Origin: a virus
Length of the DNA stretch: 29,856 nucleotides
Direction: 5' to 3' (one strand)
Virus record (IMG/VR): IMGVR_UViG_3300030430_001099
Span: 1 to 29,856 of that record
Part shown: positions 5,525 through 12,901 of the stretch, in pieces
How the letters are laid out: every line of letters begins with the position of its first letter
Numbering within the stretch: position 1 is the first letter of the stretch
Notes under the pieces: generated by a model
Told to the model about the DNA's origin: nothing
The model's database searches: none
The model's input: only the letters and a program-made list of their open reading frames with translations
Program-made: the position numbers and the translations under genes

Positions 5525-7308
5525 TGGAATTAGTATTTGATATAGAAACGAATGGATTGCTTTGGGAATCTTCAATAAAAAACAGTGAGACTGGTGAAGT
5601 CACTAATCTACCACCAGCTTCTGTTATTTGGTGTATCGTAGCTATTGATGATAATAATACAGTACATACTTTTAAACCTGAAAGCATTGACGAGGGCATT
5701 GAGTTTTTACAATCTGCTGATAGTTTAGTTGGGCATAATATCTTAGGCTTTGATATTCCAGCTATAAATAGGATTAAACAGATAGACTTATCTGCTTATA
5801 CTAATATTATTGATACTTTGACCTTATCAAGATTATTACATCCTACTAGGGAAGGAGGACATAGCCTAGAAAAGTGGGGTTGGAAGCTCAACTGCCCAAA
5901 GTCAACTGCTCCAATATTTACAGAGTACAGCGATGAGATGCTTGACTATTGTATTCAAGATGTTAAATTAAATAAAAAAGTTTTAGAAAAATTAAGAAAA
6001 GATAGTATAGGTTTTTCTAAAGAATCAGTAAAACTAGAACACGAAACCACTAAAATATTATTAGAACAAGAACTAAATGGTTTTCTGTTTGATGAGAGGA
6101 GAGCTATAGATTTATTAAGCTCTTTAAACCAAAGAAAAAAAGAAGTAGAAGATGAAGTTCATGCTACTTTCAAGCCTAAGTGGGTGCCTGTAAAAGAGGT
6201 TACACCTAAGCTTAAAAAGGATGGTACTTTGTCTAAATCTGGACTTACCTCCGTTGAGTACCAAGAGAGAGTTGCAACTAATGACACTACTCCTTTTACG
6301 AGGAAAGAACTTAAGGAATTTAATCTCGGCTCTCGTCAGCAGATAGGAGAATATTTAATTGATTTTGGTTGGCAACCACAAAGATTTACCCCTACAGGTC
6401 AACCGATTGTTGATGAAGGTACTCTCAGCAAGATAGCACATATCAAAGAAGCTCAACTGATAGCTGAGTATTTATTAATACAGAAAAGAGTTGGTCAAAT
6501 TGAATCATGGATTGATAATATCAAAGATGATAATAGAGTTCATGGAGCTGTTATTTCTACTGGAGCAATAACTGGTAGAATGACACATAGAAATCCTAAT
6601 ATGGCTCAAGTACCGGCAGTTTACAGTCCTTATGGTAAGGAGTGTCGAGCTTGTTGGACTGTGCCTAAAGGATATAAACTAGTAGGTATAGATGCTTCAG
6701 GGTTAGAATTAAGGATGTTAGCCCACTATATGTCAAACGAGGAATACATAAATGAAATTATCAATGGAGACATTCACACAACTAATCAGCAGTTTGCTGG
6801 ACTTAAATCAAGAGATGAGGCTAAAACTTTCATCTATGCACTTATATACGGAGCCGGAGATGAAAAAATTGGAAAAATCATTGCAGGAAATAGAGCAGAT
6901 GGTAAACAACTGCGAGAACAGTTTCTTACTAGTTTACCAGCACTTCAATCTCTTAAAACAAGAGTTGACACAGCGGCTCAAAGAGGATTCCTCAAAGGAT
7001 TAGATGGTAGAAAAATATTTTTAAGACACAAACATGCTGCTCTCAATACTTTACTACAAGGTGGTGGAGCAATAGTTATGAAAAAAGCTCTAACAATATT
7101 ATACGACAAACTTAAAACTTGTAATCTTGATTTTAAATTTGTTGCCAACATTCACGATGAATGGCAAATTGAAGTGAAAGAAGGTCAAGCAAATCAGGCG
7201 GGACAGTTAGCAGTAGAAAGTATTCGTGATGCCGGTGAATACTATAACATGCGTTGTCCCCTTGATGGCGAATTTAAAGTCGGAGATAATTGGAGTGAAA
7301 CCCACTAA
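5524..7308 (+). CDS. Family A DNA polymerase with 3'-5' exonuclease (T7-like), 594 aa
   Basis: The start overlaps the helicase stop (TAATG). Exonuclease motifs: Exo I FDIET (D6, E8), Exo II HNILGFD (D77), Exo III Y142-x3-D146. Polymerase motifs: A, VGIDASGLELR (D390); B, R430-x3-K434-x3-Y438 followed by YGAG; C, HDEW (H544, D545, E546). Motif B is very close to T7 gp5. The position equivalent to E. coli Pol I Phe762 is Tyr438; in phages this Tyr form has been linked to a virulent lifestyle. At 594 residues it is shorter than T7 gp5 (704). Proofreading and polymerase residues all look intact. It overlaps the next gene by 14 nt. Confidence 0.96.
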   Translation: MELVFDIETNGLLWESSIKNSETGEVTNLPPASVIWCIVAIDDNNTVHTFKPESIDEGIEFLQSADSLVGHNILGFDIPAINRIKQIDLSAYTNIIDTLTLSRLLHPTREGGHSLEKWGWKLNCPKSTAPIFTEYSDEMLDYCIQDVKLNKKVLEKLRKDSIGFSKESVKLEHETTKILLEQELNGFLFDERRAIDLLSSLNQRKKEVEDEVHATFKPKWVPVKEVTPKLKKDGTLSKSGLTSVEYQERVATNDTTPFTRKELKEFNLGSRQQIGEYLIDFGWQPQRFTPTGQPIVDEGTLSKIAHIKEAQLIAEYLLIQKRVGQIESWIDNIKDDNRVHGAVISTGAITGRMTHRNPNMAQVPAVYSPYGKECRACWTVPKGYKLVGIDASGLELRMLAHYMSNEEYINEIINGDIHTTNQQFAGLKSRDEAKTFIYALIYGAGDEKIGKIIAGNRADGKQLREQFLTSLPALQSLKTRVDTAAQRGFLKGLDGRKIFLRHKHAALNTLLQGGGAIVMKKALTILYDKLKTCNLDFKFVANIHDEWQIEVKEGQANQAGQLAVESIRDAGEYYNMRCPLDGEFKVGDNWSETH

Positions 7309-7717
7309 ACAAGACCGCAAGAAGTTTGATATAGACTTAGAGTTTGGTAGTATTAGAGAAGATAAAGTTGCAGAAATGCTCTGTAACAAAAAGATTGAAG
7401 TTAAGTCTGAACGAGGCATGTGGATGAAAACTGGTAACATAGCTATCGAATATCAAAGTTATGGTAAGCCCTCTGGTATTGAAGCCACTGAATCTGATTA
7501 CTGGTTTCATCATCTTTGTGTAGGTGATAAAGAATACTGTACCTTAGTTTTTCATACTGATGTTTTAAAAACCATAGTTAAAGAACTAGATACTTTTAAA
7601 ACTGTTTCTGGCGGTGACCACAATGCTAGTAGAATGTATTTAGTAAACTTACAAAAACTTTTCTCATCTGATGTTATTAAAGCTTTTAAGGAATTAGAAG
7701 ATGAGCAAGAAAAATAA
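7295..7717 (+). CDS. PD-(D/E)XK endonuclease, likely T7 gp3 counterpart, 140 aa
   Basis: A GTG start at 7295 is chosen because CGGAGA (7281-7286) lies 8 nt upstream. An in-frame ATG at 7265 lacks a ribosome-binding site. Visible nuclease pattern: E22 in a helix, then the strand KKIEVKSE with E35-x-K37, then TGNIAIEYQSYGKPSG with E52. This order and spacing fit small PD-(D/E)XK enzymes such as phage endonuclease I or Holliday-junction resolvases, and the position between DNA polymerase and exonuclease is comparable to gp3 in T7-like phages. The likely role is to resolve branched DNA and degrade host DNA. Its end overlaps the next gene by 17 nt. Confidence 0.75.
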   Translation: MKPTKQDRKKFDIDLEFGSIREDKVAEMLCNKKIEVKSERGMWMKTGNIAIEYQSYGKPSGIEATESDYWFHHLCVGDKEYCTLVFHTDVLKTIVKELDTFKTVSGGDHNASRMYLVNLQKLFSSDVIKAFKELEDEQEK

Positions 7718-8579
7718 ATCTTTAGATACTTTAGTAGAAGACATCTACAACACTATCGGAGTCCTAGCCGATGGTAATAAAATTAAAATCTCAAATAAAC
7801 TTCTAGAAGAATTAGGCATTGACATTGTATCTGCTGTTAAAGAGTGGGCAACTCCGGTTAAAAGGAATAAAGCTACTAGTCAAACTTTACGCATGTCCAA
7901 CATTGGTAAACCTGAAAGACAACTCTGGTATGACATGCATGAAGAAAGAGATACTTCAAGCTCAATGGAGCCTTCAACTTTTATTAAGTTTTTGTATGGT
8001 CATATTTTAGAGGCCTTATTAATTTTCTTTGTTAAATTAGCTGGACATAAAGTTACTGCTCAACAAAAACAAGTCTCAGTTAAGGGTATCAAAGGACACA
8101 TGGACTGTAAGATTGACGGTGAAGTAGTAGATATTAAAACTGCTTCTGGTTATGCCTTTCGTAAATTTAGAGAAGGCACTTTAGCTGAACAAGATACCTT
8201 TGGTTACTTAGCTCAACTAGCTGGTTATGAAGCAGCAGAAAAGACATCTGAGGGAGGTTTCTTAGCTTTTAACAAAGAGACAGGAGAATTAGCTCTTTTT
8301 AGGCCTCAAGACCTTGACAAACCCAATATAAAGGATAAAATAGATAAGGTAAAACAAATTATTAAATCAGATTCTCCACCTGATTATTGTTTCACTGAGA
8401 TACCGGAAGGTAAAGCTGGTAACATGAAGTTGCCAAAAGAATGTACTTTCTGTCCTTATAAATTTAAATGTAGGTCTGACTCCAATAATGGAGAGGGACT
8501 TCGTGTTTTTAATTATGCTAAAGGTCCTGTGTACTTTACTAAAATAGTCAAAGAACCTAATGTAGAAGAGTTATTATGA
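7701..8579 (+). CDS. RecB/Cas4-family PD-(D/E)XK exonuclease, 292 aa
   Basis: The RecB-type nuclease residues are visible in order: H101-x2-E104 (GHILEALL), D135 (GHMDCKIDG), D144-I-K146 (VVDIKT) and the QxxxY motif at Q172-Y176. Near the C-terminus, C248-x2-C251-x5-C257 has the spacing of the iron-sulfur site of Cas4 and AddB nucleases; C230 or C136 could be the fourth ligand. The protein probably fills the T7 gp6 exonuclease role in host DNA recycling and end processing, though gp6 belongs to a different fold. The start at 7701 overlaps the endonuclease gene and the stop overlaps the next ATG (ATGA). Confidence 0.85.
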   Translation: MSKKNKSLDTLVEDIYNTIGVLADGNKIKISNKLLEELGIDIVSAVKEWATPVKRNKATSQTLRMSNIGKPERQLWYDMHEERDTSSSMEPSTFIKFLYGHILEALLIFFVKLAGHKVTAQQKQVSVKGIKGHMDCKIDGEVVDIKTASGYAFRKFREGTLAEQDTFGYLAQLAGYEAAEKTSEGGFLAFNKETGELALFRPQDLDKPNIKDKIDKVKQIIKSDSPPDYCFTEIPEGKAGNMKLPKECTFCPYKFKCRSDSNNGEGLRVFNYAKGPVYFTKIVKEPNVEELL

Positions 8580-8824
8580 GAGGCAAGAAAGCTAAAAAGC
8601 TAAGAAGAAAAAGCGAACAACTACTAGTAGAGTGGTTGAGGACTATGGTGCCGGAAGGAGAAGACACCTCTAAAATATCTACTAAAAACTTACAAGAATT
8701 TTTACCAACTCAAACTCATATCTATGCTAATAATAAGTTGATGTTGAGTGCTTATTCTTTACGATGGTTTTATAAAAAAGTAAAACAAAACCCTAACATA
8801 ACTTTACAGGACTTAATATTATGA
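8576..8824 (+). CDS. Small basic protein, 82 aa, unknown function
   Basis: The start overlaps the exonuclease stop (ATGA). The N-terminus is strongly basic (MRGKKAKKLRRKSEQLLVEW), then come helical segments ending TLQDLIL. A DNA- or RNA-binding role is plausible from charge only. Similar short genes sit between exonuclease and ribonucleotide reductase in related marine phages as far as I recall. The stop overlaps the next gene start. Confidence 0.7.
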   Translation: MRGKKAKKLRRKSEQLLVEWLRTMVPEGEDTSKISTKNLQEFLPTQTHIYANNKLMLSAYSLRWFYKKVKQNPNITLQDLIL

Positions 8825-9090
8825 CGATTAGATATAAATTTAATGAAGATAAAATCTTAGCAGATATTAAAGAGTATATTGATTCTACTTATGACCAACA
8901 TTACTCTCAGGGGAAGTACCAAGCTACGGATATGATTATAGATGCAGGACATGGTGAGGGTTTTAGTATTGGTAATATTATGAAGTATGCCATGAGATGT
9001 GGTAAAAAAGATGAAAAGAGAAAAGAACTAATGAAAATAATTCATTATGGCATAATAGGGTTGTATGTAGAGGATAATGATGGAAGATAA
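8821..9090 (+). CDS. DUF3310-like protein, 89 aa
   Basis: The conserved block GFSIGNIMKYAMRCGKKDEK followed by a helix with IIHYGIIGLY matches the DUF3310 pattern (FxxGNxxKYxxRxGxK...L.K...Y), shared by many phage proteins and by T7 gp1.7, a nucleotide kinase. A DxxxQHYSQGKYQATD segment lies upstream, as usual in the family. Its place just before the ribonucleotide reductase genes fits a role in nucleotide metabolism. It overlaps nrdA by 14 nt. Family call fairly confident, activity inferred. Confidence 0.7.
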   Translation: MTIRYKFNEDKILADIKEYIDSTYDQHYSQGKYQATDMIIDAGHGEGFSIGNIMKYAMRCGKKDEKRKELMKIIHYGIIGLYVEDNDGR

Positions 9091-10969
9091 GGTAGGGGAC
9101 AAAGAATACTTAGGTATTAAAATTAACTATGATAATGAAAAACTTTTAGATAAGTTTAGTCTCGATACTTTAAGAGATAGATATTTTACTGGAGAAGAAA
9201 CTCATGCCCAAGAAGCATTCGCAAGAGCCTCCGTTTTCGGAGCAACATTTAAAGGAGTTACAGATTTTGAACTGGCTCAGAGACTTTACAACTACAGTTC
9301 CCGCTGTTGGTTTATGTTTAGCACTCCTATACTTAGTAACGGGGGAACAAGTCGTGGGTTACCTATTAGTTGTTTCCTTAATTATGTTCCTGACAGTCGA
9401 ACTGGTCTCTCATCTCATTATGATGAGAATATATGGTTGGCTAGTTCGGGTGGAGGCATTGGTGGATATTGGGGAGATGTGCGTAGTAACGGGGTATCTA
9501 CTGCTCACGGCAGTAAGTCTACTGGTTCAATCCCCTTTATGCATGTTGTAGATTCTCAAATGTTAGCCTTCAATCAAGGTGTAACCAGACGTGGTAGTTA
9601 TGCAGCTTACATGAATGTTTGGCATCCAGAGATTGAAGAGTTTATCAACATGAGAAAAGAATCTGGTGGTGATATTAATAGAAAATGTTTGAACCTACAC
9701 AATGGAGTCAATATTAATAATGAGTTTTTACAGGCTGTTGAAAATGATGAAGAGTGGCGGTTGATTGACCCTAAATCTAACGAAGCTATTAAAACAATTA
9801 ATGCTAGAGATTTATGGTGGCAAGTGTTAAATGCTAGAGCAGAAACGGGAGAGCCTTATATAGTTAATTTAGATACTTGTAATGAAGCTTTACCACAAAA
9901 ACAAAAAGACTTAGGCTTAGCAATCAAACAGAGCAATCTATGTTCTGAGATTACTTTACCAACTGATGAAGAAAGAACAGCGGTCTGTTGTTTGTCTTCG
10001 GTAAATTTAGAACACTTTGATAAATGGTCTAAGGATAAAAACTTTATCAACGATTTAGTTACTATGCTAGATAATGTGCTTCAGCATTTTATTGATAATG
10101 CTGTTGATACTACGCAATTAGGAGAATACAATGCCAATTTTAAAAGATTTACAAAACACATTCGAGCAGGGAAAGAAGGTTTTACAAAAGCGACTTACTC
10201 CGCTTATCGAGAAAGGTCGATTGGTTTGGGAGCAATGGGTTTCCATGCTTACCTTCAATCTAAACAAATACCTTTCGAGAGTATCTATGCTTCTGGCTTC
10301 AACCATAAAGCATTTAAACACATCAAGACAAAAGCTTTGGAAGCTTCTCAAGGACTTGCTGAGTCACGGGGAGAGGCTCCTGATATCTCTGGTAGTGGGC
10401 TTAGGAATGCTCATCTTATCGCTGTTGCTCCTAATGCCTCTTCTAGTATTATTTGTGGTGGGACATCTCCTTCGATTGAGCCATACAGGGCTAATGTTTA
10501 TACGCACAAAACTCTCTCAGGAAGCTACCAAGTAAAAAACAAATACTTAGAAAAGCTTTTTAGGTCGAAAGGTATTAAAGGTAAAAAACTAACACAATTA
10601 TGGAAAGACATAGCTGGTTATGATGGTTCAGTACAACAGCTTGATATTTTAACTGCAGAGGAAAAAGAAATATTTAAAACCGCCAATGAAATAAATCAGA
10701 TTTGGATAGTAGAACATGCTTATAAAAGACAAGATTTTATTTGTCAGTCGCAATCGGTAAACTTATTTTTTATCTTACCTAAAGCTACTGAGCCTCAAGC
10801 AGTGCATGATGATTATATGCAGTATGTCAATGATGTTCATTGGTATGGAGCTAATAAACTTAAGTCTTTATATTATTTTAGGTCTAATGCTGCCAGAAAT
10901 GCCGAGAATGTTAATGTTAAAATACCTCGTATCAAACTTGATGAGGGTTGTATAGCTTGTGAGGGATAG
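9077..10969 (+). CDS. nrdA: Class I ribonucleotide reductase, large subunit, 630 aa
   Basis: Reduces ribonucleoside diphosphates to deoxy forms for phage DNA synthesis. Catalytic residues are all present: C99 and C304 (the redox pair), and N287-L-C289-S-E291 (thiyl radical Cys with its Asn and Glu). Y599-Y600 form the radical-transfer pair, and C625-x2-C628 at the C-terminus re-reduces the active site. The protein lacks the N-terminal ATP-cone of cellular NrdA (E. coli NrdA is 761 aa), so dATP feedback inhibition through that domain is absent. Two ATG codons (9077, 9080) follow an AGAGGAT ribosome-binding site. nrdB follows after three small genes. Confidence 0.96.
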   Translation: MMEDKVGDKEYLGIKINYDNEKLLDKFSLDTLRDRYFTGEETHAQEAFARASVFGATFKGVTDFELAQRLYNYSSRCWFMFSTPILSNGGTSRGLPISCFLNYVPDSRTGLSSHYDENIWLASSGGGIGGYWGDVRSNGVSTAHGSKSTGSIPFMHVVDSQMLAFNQGVTRRGSYAAYMNVWHPEIEEFINMRKESGGDINRKCLNLHNGVNINNEFLQAVENDEEWRLIDPKSNEAIKTINARDLWWQVLNARAETGEPYIVNLDTCNEALPQKQKDLGLAIKQSNLCSEITLPTDEERTAVCCLSSVNLEHFDKWSKDKNFINDLVTMLDNVLQHFIDNAVDTTQLGEYNANFKRFTKHIRAGKEGFTKATYSAYRERSIGLGAMGFHAYLQSKQIPFESIYASGFNHKAFKHIKTKALEASQGLAESRGEAPDISGSGLRNAHLIAVAPNASSSIICGGTSPSIEPYRANVYTHKTLSGSYQVKNKYLEKLFRSKGIKGKKLTQLWKDIAGYDGSVQQLDILTAEEKEIFKTANEINQIWIVEHAYKRQDFICQSQSVNLFFILPKATEPQAVHDDYMQYVNDVHWYGANKLKSLYYFRSNAARNAENVNVKIPRIKLDEGCIACEG

Positions 10970-11124
10970 TGCCGAAGAAATCAAAGAATCAATTTGCTAC
11001 CGCCCATAAACCAGTAGCAGGAGCAAACGGTAAAAAAACTTCACAAGGTCGAGGTAATTTAGCCACCTCAACTATGAACAAACATTTTCGTAGAAGTTAT
11101 AAAAAATATAGAGGACAAGGATGA
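10969..11124 (+). CDS. Conserved-looking basic mini-protein, 51 aa, GTG start
   Basis: A GTG at 10969 overlaps the nrdA stop (TAGTG), and the frame ends TGA at 11122-11124, overlapping the next ATG (ATGA). Both overlaps argue for a real, coupled gene. The product begins VPKKSKNQFATAHKPVAG and ends RRSYKKYRGQG; it is rich in Lys, Arg, Gly and Asn. I recall closely similar proteins (KPVAxxNGKKTSQGRGN core) in several marine phages, always short and without assigned function. RNA or DNA binding is plausible. Confidence 0.7.
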   Translation: MPKKSKNQFATAHKPVAGANGKKTSQGRGNLATSTMNKHFRRSYKKYRGQG

Positions 11125-11393
11125 CAAGATTTGATAAACGAAGAATTAAACCTAACTGGGAAAGTTTATCTAAATGGGAAGATGATAATCAGTCTTTAGT
11201 TATTTGGGCAGTAACAACAGACTGTATTCGTCAAAGAATGACAGAGATTAATCAAGAATTTGAAGTAAGAGATTCTTTAATATATGAATTTATTTATCAC
11301 ACCAGAAGAGGTTGGGATATGGAAATGTTTAAAAATATGTTTAAAGATTTTGTTATTGAAAAATTAAAAGAAGAGGTAGAAAAAAATGAATGA
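11121..11393 (+). CDS. Helical protein, 90 aa, unknown function
   Basis: The ATG overlaps the previous TGA. The product begins MTRFDKRRIKPNWESLSKWE and is helical throughout, with aromatic residues in the centre (YEFIYHTRRGWDM) and a charged C-terminal helix EKLKEEVEKNE. No motif is recognised. It overlaps the next gene by 8 nt. Placement between nrdA and nrdB need not imply a role in the reductase; phages often insert small genes there. Confidence 0.7.
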   Translation: MTRFDKRRIKPNWESLSKWEDDNQSLVIWAVTTDCIRQRMTEINQEFEVRDSLIYEFIYHTRRGWDMEMFKNMFKDFVIEKLKEEVEKNE

Positions 11394-11601
11394 TAAAATG
11401 TTAGAAGCTTTGAAAGAAAAATACAAAGCACAAAAAATGATAGCTAAGACTAACTTAAGTTTGTATCTTAGCAATTCAGTCGCAGTAGCCGAACATCCTG
11501 ATGTGGTCGAAACTATTGATAAGTTATTTAGAGAATATGCAGAAGCAGTTGAATATATAGAAATATTAAAGGAGTTAGATTATGAGTTTGCTAGGCACTA
11601 G
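11386..11601 (+). CDS. Helical protein, 71 aa, unknown function
   Basis: The ATG lies inside the end of the previous gene; an AGAGGT ribosome-binding site is visible just upstream. The product is predicted almost wholly helical, with a Lys-rich first helix (MLEALKEKYKAQKMI) and an acidic second half (EYAEAVEYIEILKELD). The end overlaps nrdB by 20 nt. Function unknown. Confidence 0.7.
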   Translation: MNDKMLEALKEKYKAQKMIAKTNLSLYLSNSVAVAEHPDVVETIDKLFREYAEAVEYIEILKELDYEFARH

Positions 11602-12565
11602 AGAATATTATAAACCATTTGATGATGCTTGGATGTTTGACTACTATGTCTTACAGAATCAAATGCACTGGATGCCAGAGTCTGTACCACTACATACAGA
11701 TGTCAAAGATTGGCAAGACCTCACTGAGGTAGAAAAGAATTTACTAACACAAATATTTAGATTGTTTACGCAATCAGATGTAGATGTAGGTGCAGGTTAT
11801 ATTGATAGATACATGCGTATCTTTAGAAAACCAGAAGCTCGTATGATGATGGGTTCTTTTGCAAACATGGAATCTATTCATCAACATGCTTACAGTTTAT
11901 TGCTTGATACAGTTGGTATGCCTGATAATGAATATAAAGCATTTGCTGAATACGAAGAGATGTCAGACAAACACGAATACATTAATGATATTAAAACTAC
12001 CAGACAAGATAAAAGAAGTATAGCTAAAACTTTAGCAGTTTACTCAGCCTTTACTGAGGGACTACAACTGTTCTCCAGCTTTGCAATCTTATTAAACTTT
12101 CCAAGGTTCGGTAAGATGAAAGGCATGGGACAGATAGTAACTTATTCTATTCGTGATGAATCTATGCATGTTGAAGCTATGACTAAACTGTTTAGACAAT
12201 TCATTCAAGAAAACATAGACATCTGGACAGATGAATTTAAAAAAGAAATATACGATATTTGCAGACAGATGGTTGAACTAGAAGATAAATTCTTAGACTT
12301 AGTTTTTGAGATGGGTAACATTCAAGGACTAACCAAAGAAGATATGTATAAGTACAACCGTTATATTGCTGATAGAAGACTTTTGCAATTAGGTCTTAAA
12401 ACTAATTACAATCAAAAAGAAAATCCTCTTACTTGGTTAGATGAAGTTATGGGTGTCGAACATCAAAACTTCTTTGAAGGCCGAGCCACTTCTTATATGA
12501 AAGCTGGTTTAAGAGGTAGACAAGATAAAGTTACCTTTAGTAACTTAGAAAATATAAATGAATAA
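11582..12565 (+). CDS. nrdB: Class I ribonucleotide reductase, small (radical) subunit, 327 aa
   Basis: Houses the metal site and radical that activate NrdA. All canonical residues align with E. coli spacing: metal ligands D66, E97 (31 residues apart, as D84/E115), H100, E160, E193 and H196, and the radical tyrosine Y104 (E97-x2-H100-x3-Y104). Because the Tyr is present, a standard tyrosyl-radical enzyme is likely. The C-terminal tail, which docks to NrdA, ends TFSNLENINE. The start overlaps the previous gene and the stop overlaps the next gene by 8 nt. No glutaredoxin or thioredoxin is seen in the window, so a host reductant is probably used. Confidence 0.96.
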   Translation: MSLLGTREYYKPFDDAWMFDYYVLQNQMHWMPESVPLHTDVKDWQDLTEVEKNLLTQIFRLFTQSDVDVGAGYIDRYMRIFRKPEARMMMGSFANMESIHQHAYSLLLDTVGMPDNEYKAFAEYEEMSDKHEYINDIKTTRQDKRSIAKTLAVYSAFTEGLQLFSSFAILLNFPRFGKMKGMGQIVTYSIRDESMHVEAMTKLFRQFIQENIDIWTDEFKKEIYDICRQMVELEDKFLDLVFEMGNIQGLTKEDMYKYNRYIADRRLLQLGLKTNYNQKENPLTWLDEVMGVEHQNFFEGRATSYMKAGLRGRQDKVTFSNLENINE

Positions 12566-12776
12566 TAAAGAAGCAAACTTAATTAGCTTTAAAGTATTAC
12601 TAACTAGAGAGAATAAAATAGTAACAGAGCTTAGTATGTTGCCAGAAGATAAAGTTGATACTGTATTTCCTAACCATGAAAGAGAGATAATCAAAAGCAT
12701 TGTTAGGAATGGTAGAGTAAAACTTGAACCTTTACATAAATATCTCGAAAAAGAAGTAAATGCCTTGAAAAATTGA
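12558..12776 (+). CDS. Small protein, 72 aa, unknown function
   Basis: The last + strand gene before the convergence point. It starts within the nrdB end (ATGAATAATAA context) and its product begins MNNKEANLISFKVLLTRENK, with an alternating strand/helix pattern and a charged C-terminal helix. Its TGA stop lies within the left edge of the hairpin at 12775. No family recognised. Confidence 0.65.
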   Translation: MNNKEANLISFKVLLTRENKIVTELSMLPEDKVDTVFPNHEREIIKSIVRNGRVKLEPLHKYLEKEVNALKN

Positions 12777-12805
12777 TTCTGTGGAAAAAATGACCTCACA
12801 GAATC
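12768..12805. terminator. Convergent-transcription terminator hairpin
   Basis: GATTCTGTG (12775-12783) and CACAGAATC (12797-12805) form a perfect 9-bp stem with a 13-nt loop. Read on the minus strand, the stem is followed by AATTTTTC (five T at 12772-12768), so it looks best as a terminator for the cyclase end of the minus operon. On the plus strand the tail is only TTCTGTATTG, so termination there would be weaker. The remaining gap to 12901 shows nothing else clear. Confidence 0.65.
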
Positions 12806-12901
12806 TTCTGTATTGAACGGAAACGATTCAAGTAATACTATACGTCCAAAATTTAACAAAATTGCTTACAAGCCCTCTGAGTGGCTCTGACAGCATTTAG
12901 C

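Noticed and set aside
8314-8341. TTGACA, 16-nt spacer, TAAAAT on the + strand inside the exonuclease gene
   Set aside because: It fits a sigma70 pattern and could serve the reductase genes, but it lies mid-gene, 235 nt before the next start, and such matches are common by chance in AT-rich DNA.
9204-9551. 115-aa hydrophobic frame with apparent membrane helices inside nrdA
   Set aside because: Entirely inside the nrdA coding sequence in another frame; hydrophobicity comes from the shifted reading of conserved codons.
10131-10535. 134-aa frame overlapping nrdA on the same strand
   Set aside because: It lies wholly within nrdA, which has all catalytic residues; the Leu-rich product is a frame shadow.
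12545-12859. 104-aa minus-strand frame across the convergence region
   Set aside because: It is the antisense of the 72-aa + gene, has no ribosome-binding site, and would cross the terminator hairpin.
12840-12901. Short dyads (AGCC/GGCT type) near the cyclase stop, considered as a tRNA fragment or attachment site
   Set aside because: Stems are only 4 bp, no tRNA-like cloverleaf or T-loop sequence is present, and no integrase is seen.
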